Assembly (NCBI RefSeq): GCF_020012125.1
Contig: NZ_JAIFAG010000001.1
Location: 3,596,001 to 3,660,000 of the forward strand
Direction of reading: 5' to 3'
Length of the DNA stretch: 64,000 nucleotides
Source: Hymenobacter psoromatis
GTDB taxonomy: Bacteria > Bacteroidota > Bacteroidia > Cytophagales > Hymenobacteraceae
Shown here: piece by piece, positions 8,381 to 16,918 of the stretch
Numbering within the stretch: position 1 is the first letter of the stretch
How the letters are laid out: each line of letters opens with the position of its first letter
Notes under the pieces: model-generated
What the model saw: the letters and a program-made list of their open reading frames with translations, nothing else
Told to the model about the DNA's origin: nothing
Databases searched by the model: none
Program-made: the position numbers and the translations under genes

Positions 8381-8476
8381 GAATAGTTAAGAGTTAGAAG
8401 TTAAGAGTTAAGAGTTGGTTTCGGCCAGGCTTGCTCCAACCTTAAGACTCTTAACTCTTAACTTTAAAATCTAACC
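8381..8476. repeat. TTAAGAGTTAAGAGTT inverted repeat array
   Basis: Several copies of AAGAGTT run forward (8387-8417) and are met by complementary AACTCTTAA copies (8440-8466) around a GC-rich centre, filling the rplU-rpmA gap. A looser copy of the same family lies after the Omp85 gene at 13975-14060. Confidence 0.75.
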
Positions 8477-8482
8477 TCTAAC

Positions 8483-8758
8483 ATGGCACACAAAAAAGGC
8501 GTCGGCTCGTCAAACAACGGCCGTGAATCGCATTCGAAGCGTCTCGGCGTGAAAATTTTCGGTGGTCAGTCGCTCATCGCTGGCAACATCATCGTGCGGC
8601 AGCGCGGCACCAAGCACCATCCTGGCACCAACGTCGGCATCGGCAAAGACCACACGCTGTTTGCGCTGGTTGATGGCACGGTGCTGTTCCGTAAAGGCCG
8701 CGACGAGCGTTCGTTCGTGTCGGTAGTACCGGCAACGACCGAAGCTGCAGCAGCTTAA
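8483..8758 (+). CDS. rpmA: 50S ribosomal protein L27
   Basis: The 91-residue product begins [24 protein letters not shown], the basic N-terminal tail of L27 that reaches the peptidyl-transferase centre, and contains [27 protein letters not shown]. No cleavable N-terminal extension is seen. It is cotranscribed with rplU, and a strong hairpin terminator follows at 8777. Confidence 0.98.
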   Translation: MAHKKGVGSSNNGRESHSKRLGVKIFGGQSLIAGNIIVRQRGTKHHPGTNVGIGKDHTLFALVDGTVLFRKGRDERSFVSVVPATTEAAAA

Positions 8759-8776
8759 TTGCCGCGCAGCTACCAT

Positions 8777-8809
8777 AAAAGGGCTGCTCCTAGCGGGGCA
8801 GCCCTTTTT
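8777..8809. terminator. Terminator after rpmA
   Basis: AAAAGGGCTGC pairs with GCAGCCCTTTT around a short loop. The symmetric A and T runs suit termination from rpmA and from the converging gene ending at 8833. Confidence 0.9.
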
Positions 8810-8832
8810 ACGTGCGCCAGCATCAATCTGCG

Positions 8833-9504
8833 CTACAGAGCGAAATATAGGCGGATAGTCGCCTGCCCACCCACATTCCAGTGGTTGGTAGCGGCAGGGC
8901 GCTCATAGTTGTAATAGGCCGGTGCCAGCACGCCCGCGCCCGCGTTGATATCGTAGAGCAAGTGGCCCCGCAGCCGGTGCTGCACGCCCCACAGCGCGTA
9001 GATGCCCGGCGTGAGCACGGCGGGTGTGGTGCGGCGGCGCCCGCTGCCACTCACCGACACAAAGCGAGCATTGGGCTGCTGCTCCCAATCGGTACTGCCT
9101 TCGAGGGCCAGGTAGCGGCCAAATACTGGTGCGGCGTGGCCCACGTGGCCGTAGTAACAGCGCACACCCAGTGCCAGCGAGGCAGCCGACAGAGAACCGT
9201 TTTGCCCGCCGCGCCGCCGGCCGCTGGTGTAGCTGGTCAGCATGTCGGCTTCAAACTGGGTGTAGAGGCTGAGGCGGGGCGCCACCCGGTACTCGACCCC
9301 GAGCGAGAGGGGTAGCAAAAACTGCCACGCCCGGCTGTCGTGCGCGTAGCGCAGATGCGTGACGCGCAATCCCAGCTTATAGAGTACCTGAGGTGGCCGG
9401 GGCACCGAGTCAGCGGGAGCCGGGGCAACCTGCGCGGCCCCGGCCGTAGCCAGCAGCAAGGAAGCAGCCAGTAGCGTCCCTTTCAGCAAGTAGAGTTGGG
9501 CCAT
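8833..9504 (-). CDS. Outer-membrane beta-barrel protein, unknown
   Basis: The 223-residue product has a clear signal peptide (hydrophobic core then AGAAQ) and many alternating hydrophobic strands with aromatic girdles, such as LGLRVTHLRY, FLLPLSLGVEYRVAPRLSLY and GGQATIRLYFAL, with no polar C-terminal domain. This suggests a small outer-membrane barrel of eight to ten strands. I do not recognise the exact family. It converges on rpmA across the shared terminator and stands alone. Confidence 0.75.
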   Translation of the reverse strand: MAQLYLLKGTLLAASLLLATAGAAQVAPAPADSVPRPPQVLYKLGLRVTHLRYAHDSRAWQFLLPLSLGVEYRVAPRLSLYTQFEADMLTSYTSGRRRGGQNGSLSAASLALGVRCYYGHVGHAAPVFGRYLALEGSTDWEQQPNARFVSVSGSGRRRTTPAVLTPGIYALWGVQHRLRGHLLYDINAGAGVLAPAYYNYERPAATNHWNVGGQATIRLYFAL

Positions 9505-9574
9505 TGCTTTAATACTGGAGCGGGTAAAAATTACCTCTAATATACTGACAATAACTTCTAAAGCTCCCTACCCC

Positions 9575-10231
9575 CTACTCCCTGGCTGATGCCCTGGCAG
9601 TAGCCAGCTCTCGCAAAATCTGGCTCACCCGCGCCGCGTGGCTGACGATGAGAAAGTGCCCCGCGCCGGGCACCGGGTAGTCGATGCGGGCCGCGCCGGG
9701 GGGTAGCAGGCGGTCGCGGGTGCCGTGCAGCCGCACGGCACCCAGCAGCTCCGGCCCGCGCCAGGCCAACAGCTGCGCCGTGGCCCAGCGGGCAAAACTG
9801 GGGTCTGTATCGCGCAGTATCCGGCGTAGCAGGCGATATTCGGTGCCGCCGCGCGCCCCAAAAAACCACTGCGCCAACCTTGGCAGCCACTTTAGCAGGC
9901 CGAAGGGTAGCAGCCGATGCAGGCCCGTGACTCCGGCCAGGCGCAGCAGCGACGGCAGGTCGCGCGGGCTGCCCAAGCTGGAAACGAGGACTACCCGCGC
10001 TAAGGGCCGCAGCCGGCCGATTTCCTGCGCCAGCAGCCCGCCAAAAGATACGCCCACCAGCCAGCACGGCTTATCCGGCGGCACGGCCTCGGCTAGCCGG
10101 GCCGCGTAGCGGGCCAGTGGCTCGGTGGGCCACGCGGGGGGTAGCCAGCTTAACACCTGGCTGGGACCTGGCAAGTGTAAACGGCGAAAAACCCGCTCAT
10201 CAGCCCCCAAGCCAGGTAGCAGGTACCACAT
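9575..10231 (-). CDS. Alpha/beta hydrolase
   Basis: The product of about 218 residues begins MWYLLPGLGADERVF, the oxyanion region of short alpha/beta hydrolases. It has GVSFGG with the nucleophile serine in the elbow, VSSLGSPRDLP after it, HGTRDRLLPP with the likely catalytic acid, and GAGHF with the histidine. A longer reading to 10306 is rejected because the family starts at the WYLLPGLG strand and ATG at 10229-10231 fits. Substrate is unknown. An inverted repeat lies directly upstream. Confidence 0.8.
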   Translation of the reverse strand: MWYLLPGLGADERVFRRLHLPGPSQVLSWLPPAWPTEPLARYAARLAEAVPPDKPCWLVGVSFGGLLAQEIGRLRPLARVVLVSSLGSPRDLPSLLRLAGVTGLHRLLPFGLLKWLPRLAQWFFGARGGTEYRLLRRILRDTDPSFARWATAQLLAWRGPELLGAVRLHGTRDRLLPPGAARIDYPVPGAGHFLIVSHAARVSQILRELATARASARE

Positions 10232-10261
10232 GGGGGGAGTTAGAAGTAATGAGGGAGAATT

Positions 10262-10336
10262 GTAAAGACGTGACTCATCGCGTTTTTCAGTTGAACAATC
10301 GTTCACGCGGCGAGACGCGAAGGGTCACGTCTTTAC
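10262..10336. repeat. Inverted repeat, family IV (GACGCGA...GTC)
   Basis: GTAAAGACGTGA at the left pairs with TCACGTCTTTAC at the right, with inner GCGAGACGCGAAGGGTC. The same words recur at 59781-59886 near dxs. It lies between the hydrolase and the next minus-strand gene. Confidence 0.7.
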
Positions 10337-10364
10337 CTACTTAACCTAAAATTCACGGCAATTC

Positions 10365-10811
10365 TTAGTCCGTAAGTCGCGCGTAAATCCCTTCCAGGTA
10401 GAAGATGTTATGCGGCTGCGGGTCGTCGGTTTCGTCGGCGTCAGCGGGGAAGGTGACGGCCAGCTTGAGGGCCACGCCGGGCAGGAGCACGGGTGGGGCG
10501 GCGGTAGTCGTGTATTCGAGCAGGCAGGGCCACTGCTCGGTGGTAGCCAGGGCATCGGCTACTTCTTCGGCCAGGGCTTCGGCGCGGTCGCCGGCCACGC
10601 GCAGCAGCGTATCGAGGGCGTGGAAGGGCAGGCCAAGGTGAAAAAAGTGGTCGTCTTCGTCGCGGAAGGTAGTGGCCCACACGGTCACGTCATCGGTCGT
10701 GTCGAACACGATGGCCGTGAGGTGGACCTGCTCCACGAAAAAATCGTCGTTGCTGACCAGGGCATCGCTCAAGAGCTTCACGGCTGCGCGGGGGGGGGGT
10801 AGGGTGGACAC
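10365..10811 (-). CDS. Conserved-looking hypothetical protein
   Basis: The 148-residue acidic product has no signal peptide or membrane segment. It shows a mixed alpha/beta pattern (VHLTAIVFDTTDDVTVWATTF, HFFHLGLPFHALDTLLRVAGD) and an acidic C-terminal part. I do not recognise a family. The likely start is GTG at 10809-10811. Codons 4-8 lie in a run of ten C (10790-10799 as G on the plus strand), part of the genome's CTACCCC motif; slippage there would shift frame near the start. It lies downstream of hemW on the same strand. Confidence 0.55.
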   Translation of the reverse strand: MSTLPPPRAAVKLLSDALVSNDDFFVEQVHLTAIVFDTTDDVTVWATTFRDEDDHFFHLGLPFHALDTLLRVAGDRAEALAEEVADALATTEQWPCLLEYTTTAAPPVLLPGVALKLAVTFPADADETDDPQPHNIFYLEGIYARLTD

Positions 10812-10849
10812 AAAGAAAAGCCGGCGGCCGGCCCCACCGCCGACGCAAG

Positions 10850-12004
10850 CTACGCCGCGGCGGCCGGGGCTTCGGCAAATAAAGCCAGCGTAATGTGGTC
10901 GGCGAGCAGCTTGCCGGCGTCGGTGAGGCGCAGCACGTCGCCGGTGAGCGTGGCCATGCCCTGGCTGGTAAGGCCGGCGAGGTAATCGGCTTGCTCGACT
11001 AATAAGTTGAGGCCCAATACGTCGCGAAGATGGGCCAGGTCGCAGCCGCGGCTGGTGCGCAGGGTCGTGAGCAGGTATTCGTTGGCTTGGTCGAGGGGGG
11101 TAAGCTGTTCAATGGTGGCGGGCACTTCGCCGCGCTCCAGCACGGCGGCCACGTACTGCGGGTTGTTGGCCACGGTAAATTGCCGGCTGTGGCCGTCGAA
11201 CGAATGGGCGCTGGGGCCCAGACCCAGGTAGAGCACGCCGCACCAATAGTTGGAATTATGACGGCTTTCGCGGCCGGGCTGGCAGAAGTTGCTGATTTCG
11301 TACTGCTCATAGCCGCGGGCGCGCAGCTGGCTCAGCAGCAACTCAAACTGCCGGGCCACGAACTCCTCGGGCGGCGCGACGAACGTGCCCTTCTGCAAGC
11401 GCCGACCAAAGGCCGTGCCTGGCTCGATGGTGAGGGCGTAGGCCGATACGTGCGGCACGCGCAGCTCAAAAAGCCGGGCCAAATCCTCCTCCCAGATGGC
11501 GTGGCTAGCAGCCGGCACGCCGTAAATCAAATCCACGGAGATATTCTCAAAGCCCGCTGCCTGCGCCGCCCGCACCGCCTGCCCCGACTCCAGGGCCGAG
11601 TGGGCACGGTTCATCAGGCGCAGATGCGGCTCGTGGAAGCTTTGCAGCCCGATGCTGAGGCGATTGACAGGCGAGGCCGCCAGTTCGGCTAGCTTGGCGG
11701 GGCTGAGGTCGTCGGGGTTGGCTTCGAGGGTAATCTCGGCCCGCGGCGACACGTCGAAATGCTCATTAATCCCTGCAAAAATCTGGTCTAGCTCCGCGCC
11801 GGTGAGCAGCGAGGGCGTGCCGCCGCCGAAATAAATCGTATCGAGCGGCGCGTCGGAGGTAGGAAGGTAGTCCTTGCGCAGCACCATTTCCTTTACTAAA
11901 GCCTTCACGAACTGCCCTTGCAGCGCCCGCGAGGTGCTGAAGTGAAAGTCGCAGTAGTGGCACGCCTGCTTGCAAAACGGAATGTGAAGGTAGAGGCCGG
12001 GCAT
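10850..12004 (-). CDS. hemW: Radical SAM heme chaperone HemW
   Basis: The 384-residue product begins MPGLYLHIPFCKQACHYCDFHF with the CxxxCxxC cluster motif of radical SAM enzymes. YFGGGTPSLL, the GGTPS-type SAM-binding segment, and the ISVDLIYGVP strand follow. The C-terminal HemW domain contains YEISNFCQPG and HNSNYWCG, and the ends match HemW length. HemW proteins bind heme and insert it into target proteins, unlike true coproporphyrinogen dehydrogenase HemN. I chose ATG at 12002-12004; the longer ORF to 12169 overlaps the divergent gene. A 15-bp perfect inverted repeat lies just upstream. Confidence 0.93.
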   Translation of the reverse strand: MPGLYLHIPFCKQACHYCDFHFSTSRALQGQFVKALVKEMVLRKDYLPTSDAPLDTIYFGGGTPSLLTGAELDQIFAGINEHFDVSPRAEITLEANPDDLSPAKLAELAASPVNRLSIGLQSFHEPHLRLMNRAHSALESGQAVRAAQAAGFENISVDLIYGVPAASHAIWEEDLARLFELRVPHVSAYALTIEPGTAFGRRLQKGTFVAPPEEFVARQFELLLSQLRARGYEQYEISNFCQPGRESRHNSNYWCGVLYLGLGPSAHSFDGHSRQFTVANNPQYVAAVLERGEVPATIEQLTPLDQANEYLLTTLRTSRGCDLAHLRDVLGLNLLVEQADYLAGLTSQGMATLTGDVLRLTDAGKLLADHITLALFAEAPAAAA

Positions 12005-12017
12005 GGAAAAGGGTGGC

Positions 12018-12055
12018 GGAGCGCGATTTTTGCGGGAGGACAAAAATCGCGCTCC
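12018..12055. repeat. Perfect inverted repeat between hemW and the Omp85 gene
   Basis: GGAGCGCGATTTTTG and its exact complement flank an eight-base loop in the 90-base divergent gap, where promoters of both genes must lie. It may be an operator or a mobile hairpin. Confidence 0.65.
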
Positions 12056-12094
12056 TGAAATTAAAAACCGCCCGGCGCGTTTGCGTTCCCAACG

Positions 12095-13975
12095 ATGGCC
12101 CGACTCGCTACCTTCCTGCTTTGGAGCTGCTGGCTGCTGGGCCTGCGCGCCGGGCCCGCGCGCGCCCAAACCACCGATAACGGCCCCGGCGTGGCCGTGC
12201 CCAACGCGCCGGCGCTGGCCTCGCCGCCCCTACCCCCCCCTACCAGCCCCATCCCTGCCGCTGCCCCGCGCCGGCCGGTGCACCCGCGCGTGCTGCGCTT
12301 CGGGGCCGAGCCCGCCGGGCAGGCGCTGGTGCGCCGCCTGCACCCGCGCACCACGGTGCCCGACTCGCTCACCGCCCTGCGCACGGTGCGCGAAGTGGTG
12401 CTGGCCCTGCAAGCGGACTCCTACCTCACGGCCTCGGCCGACGAGCTGCATTGGAGCCACGACACGGTGCGGGCGCGCCTCTACGTGGGCGAGCAGTTTA
12501 GGTGGGCGTATTTGCACAATGGCAACCTGGGCGATGGCTTGTTAATCCGGGCCGGCTACCGCGAAAAGTTTTTCCGGCGCACGCCCTGGCGGCCCGCCGA
12601 TTGGGTGGCCTTGCAGGAGCGCGTGCTCACGGAGGCCGAAAACCAGGGCTACCCCTTCGCCACGGTGGGGCTCGATTCGCTGCGCCTGACCGGGCGCGAC
12701 ATCGCGGGCCGGGTGGTGCTCAAGCGCGGCCCGGTGGTGTATTTCGACTCGCTGCAAATAGTGGGTACCACCAAAACCAAGAAGCGCTTCCTGACCAAAT
12801 ACCTGCAAATAGAGCCTGGCACGCCCTACAACCAGCAGCGCGTGGATGCCGCCGCCGCCCTACTACGCCAGCTGCCCTACGTACGCCTGCGCGCCGAGCC
12901 CGAGGTGCGCTTTGCCAGGGGCCGGGCGCGGGTATATCTGCTACTAGATGAGCGCTCCTCGAACCAGTTTGATGCCATTGTGGGGCTGCTGCCCAATACG
13001 GGCGGGGCCAGCGGGGTGCAGTTTACGGGCGACGTGACCATTGCCCTGCGCAATCTGCGCGGCGGCGGCAAGCAACTAGGCTTGCAGTGGCGCAAGGTCG
13101 ATGCCCTCTCGCAACTGCTGGACCTCAGCTACTTGCACCCCAATATCTTTGGTACACCGCTCGAAGTAGGCGGCACCTTTAACCTCTACAAGCAAACCGG
13201 CAACTACCTCACCCTGCGCCCGCGCCTGCAAGTGAGCTACCCCACGGCGCGGGCCGGGCGGCTTACGTTTTTCGTGGAGCAGCGCAGCTCGCGCCTGCTA
13301 CTCGACAGCGCCGCTTACGCTAGCCTCACGCAACTGCCCGACTACCTCGATTCAGAGTATACGTCCTACGGCGTGGGCTACTCGCGGGCGAATTTGGACG
13401 ACCTGTTCTTTCCACACCGCGGACTGTTCCTGAGCGCGCAGGCGGGGGTAGGGACCAAAATTATTCGCCCCAACGCCTCCATCAGCGAGACGCTGTACGC
13501 GGGGCTGGGGCTGCGCTCCACGCAGTACAGCTTCAGCGGGCGGGCTGAGCACTACTGGGCGCTGGGCCGACAGACCGTAGTGCTGGCGCGGCTGCGCGGC
13601 GAGGGCTTGTTCAACCAGCAGTTTTTTCTTAATGACCTGTTTCGGCTGGGCGGCCTAAACTCGCTGCGCGGCTTCAACGAAAACCAGTTTTACACCAATG
13701 CCTACGGCGTGGGCACCGTCGAGCTGCGGCAGTTCACCGGGCCCGAGGGCTACGTATTCATCTTCGCCGACCAGGCGCTGTTGCAAGCCTACCAGGCCAC
13801 CGACCTCAAGGTGAACGCCGTGGACAAGCCCACTGGCCTGGGCGCGGGCCTGAGCTTCCGCACGGCGGCGGGGCTGTTTCAATTTGTATATTCAGTGGGC
13901 CGCTCAGAGTTTTTAAACACCTCGTTTTCGCTCACTAATTCCCGGATTCACTTCGGGCTGACCAGTCGGTTTTAA
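12095..13975 (+). CDS. Omp85-family outer-membrane assembly protein (BamA/TamA-like)
   Basis: The 626-residue product has a signal peptide (LLWSCWLLGLRAGPARAQ) and a proline-rich linker. A POTRA-type domain follows (GPVVYFDSLQIVGTTKTKKRFL...EPGTPYNQQRVDAAAALLRQLPYVRL), then a 16-strand-type barrel with the family signature GGLNSLRGFNENQFY, the RGF loop of Omp85 proteins. It ends in Phe, as barrel substrates do. Full BamA has five POTRA domains; this has one or two, so it is a shorter paralogue resembling TamA-like or D15-type proteins. The partner is unknown. It is divergent from hemW. Confidence 0.85.
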   Translation: MARLATFLLWSCWLLGLRAGPARAQTTDNGPGVAVPNAPALASPPLPPPTSPIPAAAPRRPVHPRVLRFGAEPAGQALVRRLHPRTTVPDSLTALRTVREVVLALQADSYLTASADELHWSHDTVRARLYVGEQFRWAYLHNGNLGDGLLIRAGYREKFFRRTPWRPADWVALQERVLTEAENQGYPFATVGLDSLRLTGRDIAGRVVLKRGPVVYFDSLQIVGTTKTKKRFLTKYLQIEPGTPYNQQRVDAAAALLRQLPYVRLRAEPEVRFARGRARVYLLLDERSSNQFDAIVGLLPNTGGASGVQFTGDVTIALRNLRGGGKQLGLQWRKVDALSQLLDLSYLHPNIFGTPLEVGGTFNLYKQTGNYLTLRPRLQVSYPTARAGRLTFFVEQRSSRLLLDSAAYASLTQLPDYLDSEYTSYGVGYSRANLDDLFFPHRGLFLSAQAGVGTKIIRPNASISETLYAGLGLRSTQYSFSGRAEHYWALGRQTVVLARLRGEGLFNQQFFLNDLFRLGGLNSLRGFNENQFYTNAYGVGTVELRQFTGPEGYVFIFADQALLQAYQATDLKVNAVDKPTGLGAGLSFRTAAGLFQFVYSVGRSEFLNTSFSLTNSRIHFGLTSRF

Positions 13976-14060
13976 GAGAGTTAAAAGTTAGGATTTTAGA
14001 GATGAAAGTTGTCTTTCCGCACTATTCAGCTCTTAATTTTAAACTCTTAACTCTTTACCC
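13975..14060. repeat. GAGTTAA-type repeat array after the Omp85 gene
   Basis: AGAGTTAAAAGTTAGG at the left and CTCTTAATTTTAAACTCTTAACTC at the right form an imperfect inverted array of the family at 8381-8476. The remaining bases up to the hsp20 start show no gene. Confidence 0.6.
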
Positions 14061-14227
14061 CAAATCCTGCCACTTCGGCGGCTTTTCGGCCAGGGTGTCA
14101 TTAGGCACGTAAGTACCTGATTAAAAGCGCGTCATAACGTCTAGTTCTCAGCGTTTTCGGGGCTAGAATCAAGCTGGTACGGGGTTTGACTTAGTAGGGA
14201 CGAAGCCATCTAAAAAGGCTCCTCCCT

Positions 14228-14617
14228 ATGAAATTTATCAGCCGCGAATTTATCCGTTCTATCGCTCCGCAGCTCGACCTGCTCAACACCATTGGCGGGG
14301 GGGTAGCCCAGCCCAAGCTACGTATGAATGAGCGTCCTAAGGGCGTAGTGCTGCACGTGGCTATGCCCAGCGTGCCAGCCGAGAGCTTTCACGTCATGCT
14401 CAAGGATAGCAAGCTTACAGTATACGGCGAATTTCGTCACGCGCCGGAATCCCAGCTAGCTGCGCCGCTCTTCGTGCAAACCCTCGACCTGCCCCAGAAC
14501 CTTGACCTGGCCGCCATCAATGCCTCGCACGAAAACGGTGAATTGCGCGTAGTTATTCCCTTCAAAGACCCGGCCGAGAGCCCCGCGCGTGAGATTGACA
14601 TCCAGCCGGGCAGCTAA
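14228..14617 (+). CDS. Small heat-shock protein, Hsp20/alpha-crystallin family
   Basis: The 129-residue product has the alpha-crystallin domain order: VVLHVAMPSVPAESFHVMLKDSKLTVYGEF, then a loop, then LDLPQNLDLAAINASHENGELRVVIPFKD. The last part contains the G-L-type strand with ENGELRV. Such proteins are ATP-independent holdases. It is short at both ends but complete, with ATG start and TAA stop. It stands alone, with hairpins downstream that could end transcription. The N-terminal arm includes a GGGG-rich segment encoded by the genome's GGGGGTAG motif. Confidence 0.85.
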   Translation: MKFISREFIRSIAPQLDLLNTIGGGVAQPKLRMNERPKGVVLHVAMPSVPAESFHVMLKDSKLTVYGEFRHAPESQLAAPLFVQTLDLPQNLDLAAINASHENGELRVVIPFKDPAESPAREIDIQPGS

Positions 14618-14639
14618 AGCTGCCCAGCCCGTCAATATG

Positions 14640-14745
14640 GCCGGGACCGACCGGCCCCTACCCCCTTTATAACGCCGGGACCGACCGGCCCTTTTGGTTT
14701 CACCCCATTGAGAGCCACTGCATAATGCAGTGGCTTTGTTGTTTT
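14640..14745 (+). terminator. Tandem hairpins after hsp20
   Basis: GCCGGGACCGACCGGCCC occurs twice (from 14640 and from 14674), each able to fold on itself, the second followed by TTTT. A third hairpin at 14713-14733 (GCCACTGCA and its complement) is followed by TTTGTTGTTTTT. The last is the most convincing terminator. Confidence 0.75.
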
Positions 14746-14810
14746 TAGGGAAGAATAATTTGTTATGGGCTTAGGAAGTAAAAGTCAAAAATAGGATGTA
14801 ACCTTCTGTT

Positions 14811-15375
14811 ATGCACTCCGCTAATCGCTATTATAAATGCAGCGAGCTTTCGGAGGTCAAATTTTGCGGCCTGCTGTGTCTATTTGTCCTGGATTTGATA
14901 GTTTCGAACGCGGCGCGGCTTACAAGCATGAGCGTGCGCCCGGTCAACGCGCTATACCTGTGCCTGCACCAGTTCTGCCCGTACCGGCCGAGCTAGACCG
15001 AGCGCCCGAACTTGATGAGTCGTACTTCGGCCCGCGCCGGGTGCGTGGCAAACGCGTGCGGGGAGTCAGTGGCAAAAAGATTATTTTCGGCCTGTTCAAG
15101 CGGGGCGACTAGGTATACACGGAAATCGTACCGGATTGCTCGAAAAATATTTTGCAGAGTATTGTTAGGGGTAAAAAGGGCCCCGCCGCGATGGTGAATA
15201 CGGACGGCTGACGTGGCTAAGATGGCCTGCCGGACGTGAGCTACAGCCGCCAATGCCGGGTCCACCACGCCACGACACGTTTGTGCAAGGTATGGCCCAT
15301 ATCAACGGCATTGAGTCTTTCTGGAGCTTCGTCAAAAGTCGTTTGTAGCAGTTTGCTGGCGTGCCCAAGCATGTT
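14811..15375 (+). pseudogene. Degraded IS1595-family transposase
   Basis: Pieces of the transposase appear in order across frames. NRYYKCSELSEVKF and then LTSMSVRPVNALYL is the N-terminal helix-turn-helix region. Then ELDESYFGPRRVRGKRVRG and GKKIIFGLFKRGD, a stop at 15110-15112, and VYTEIVPDCSK with VNTDG form the DDE core. Near 15272 in another frame come AHINGIESFWSFVKSRL, a stop, and QFAGVPKHVF. These match IS1595/IS1016-type transposases closely. At least two frameshifts and four internal stops show it is dead. I could not define terminal repeats. The following 120 bases are AT-rich and carry no gene. Confidence 0.85.
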
Positions 15376-15495
15376 TTTTTGTTACATTTGAAAAAATAAG
15401 AATTTTAATATATATTTTAATATTTACAACATATGTTTCTTAAAGAACTTTGTCAACGGCCCCTAAAATCTAGCTTTGCTTCCAAATTTCCTTTT

Positions 15496-15783
15496 TTAAT
15501 AACACCCGCAGGTGCTAGCTCGCTGGTAAGCTGGCAGCACATGACACCTTTTAAATGATATTTTAAAATATTTCTTTCTATTTGATATCGAAGCATCTTG
15601 GCTTTCAACTAGAAGCAGACAACCAACCCGCCCGTTTAATTTTTGGACTAAACTTTTAACCAAGGTAGGTAGCAATGGCTGTGTAAAAGCCAGCCTATCT
15701 GCTTGGAAGAGTTCGTCGGCGGCCGCCCGCACGTTGGCATGGCCGATAGGATAATCAAAAAACATAAAAAAAGCTGCTTTCAA
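15496..15783 (-). CDS. Short ORF, possibly truncated, downstream of the glycosyltransferase
   Basis: The 95-residue ORF starts with an ATGA overlap on the glycosyltransferase stop, which suggests translational coupling and a real gene. The N-terminal half (MKAAFFMFFDYPIGHANVRAAADELF...) looks like the start of an enzyme; the C-terminal part (RKKYFKISFKRCHVLPAYQ) looks random and AT-rich. I recognise no family. The degraded transposase begins about 120 bases further on, so an insertion may have removed the rest. It could encode a glycan-related enzyme by context only. Confidence 0.45.
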   Translation of the reverse strand: MKAAFFMFFDYPIGHANVRAAADELFQADRLAFTQPLLPTLVKSLVQKLNGRVGCLLLVESQDASISNRKKYFKISFKRCHVLPAYQRASTCGCY

Positions 15784-16805
15784 CTATTCCCCGCTTCTTC
15801 CAATACGTCAATAAACTTTCGGGTGATGGTCTCGTTGCCAAAGGCTGCTAGGTGACCCGGCGCGGCAGCCCGGCACTGGGCCTGTTGCGTCGGGCTGTGC
15901 ACCAAGTTAGCTGTCACCGTTATCAACGAAGCCAAGTTGCCCCGCTCAAAAGTGACGCCGGCGTTCCCAATAGCATCTGGAAGCCCGCCCCCATTTGAGG
16001 CAATCGGAATCAGGCCGCACGCAATGCCTTCGAGGGCGACAATGCCAAACGGCTCTTCCCAAGTGGAGGGAATAAATTGAAAGGTATGCCGGTTCAGCTC
16101 CGTTACCAGCGTCTCTCCCTTGAGTGGTCCCAAAAACCGGATGCGACTCGGCGCGGGCAAGCTCGCCGCCAAACTTTCCAGTAGCTCGCGGTCGGGGCCG
16201 GAGCCGATAATAGTGAGGGTAGCTTCCGCCAACTCCGGAATAGGATGAACAAAAACCATGTCACTGAAAGCACGAATGGCCAGTTCAACACCCTTATCGG
16301 AAACCAGTCGGCCCAGGAACACAAAATCCAGGTTGCGATGGTCAGATTGGCAGTTAAATAGCTGTTCCTCGTAGGAATTACCAATAACGATGGCCGGCGG
16401 CCAGCACCGCTGCTGCATGGCCTGGCTCACGGCAATAACTTTTTTGGCGTGCGCCAGCCAGCGAAATTTTAGTTTATCTACCAACGTAATCGTTCCGTCT
16501 GCACGGCTAATCCAGGTGTGTAACGTGATAACGGAGGGCTTGCCAAATAGAAGCTTGGGCCAGCTTAGGCGCATGCACGGATTATTCTCATACACGATAT
16601 CGGCCCAGGCGTGCTGCTTCAGCATTTCGGCCACTGATGGCCGCCGGATGACCGGGTAGCGCAACGAGGATACCTCGCCCGCCGTCATCGTCATCAGGCG
16701 CACCTCATACCCAGCCTCCGCGAAGGCATTGGCTAGAAATTCGGAACTCGCCTCAATACCGCCAATCGCTGGCGAGAAAACGTGAGATAGAAAAAGGAGT
16801 TTCAT
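15780..16805 (-). CDS. Glycosyltransferase family 4
   Basis: The 341-residue product begins MKLLFLSHVFSPAIGGIEASSEFLANAF, the N-terminal GT4 (GT-B fold) motif. It has FLGRLVSDKGVELAIRAF, the donor-binding hinge, and EEPFGIVALEGIACGLIPIASNGGGLPDAIG with the EX7E glutamates. Such enzymes transfer sugars from nucleotide donors in surface polysaccharide synthesis; the acceptor is unknown. ATG at 16803-16805 is chosen, with a TATCTTTG element at 16861-16868. It stands between two mobile-element remnants, so the whole segment may be acquired. Confidence 0.88.
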   Translation of the reverse strand: MKLLFLSHVFSPAIGGIEASSEFLANAFAEAGYEVRLMTMTAGEVSSLRYPVIRRPSVAEMLKQHAWADIVYENNPCMRLSWPKLLFGKPSVITLHTWISRADGTITLVDKLKFRWLAHAKKVIAVSQAMQQRCWPPAIVIGNSYEEQLFNCQSDHRNLDFVFLGRLVSDKGVELAIRAFSDMVFVHPIPELAEATLTIIGSGPDRELLESLAASLPAPSRIRFLGPLKGETLVTELNRHTFQFIPSTWEEPFGIVALEGIACGLIPIASNGGGLPDAIGNAGVTFERGNLASLITVTANLVHSPTQQAQCRAAAPGHLAAFGNETITRKFIDVLEEAGNS

Positions 16806-16860
16806 GGCGATTAATGCCGTGCGATTAAAATAAGATTTACGCACGCTGGGCAGATTTCGG

Positions 16861-16868
16861 CAAAGATA
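16861..16868 (-). promoter_or_regulatory. Promoter -7 element before the glycosyltransferase
   Basis: Minus-strand TATCTTTG matches TAnnTTTG, about 50 bases before the ATG. Confidence 0.55.
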
Positions 16869-16918
16869 CACATTTATGCTAATGCAGAGTATCTATATTC
16901 ACTACTTACTGGGTACGC

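Noticed and set aside
8381-8476. CRISPR-like array
   Set aside because: The repeats are short, inverted and without unique spacers of even length, and no cas gene is present.
14811-15112. Two small intact genes
   Set aside because: Both are frames of one degraded IS1595-type transposase; joined across frames they follow the transposase order.
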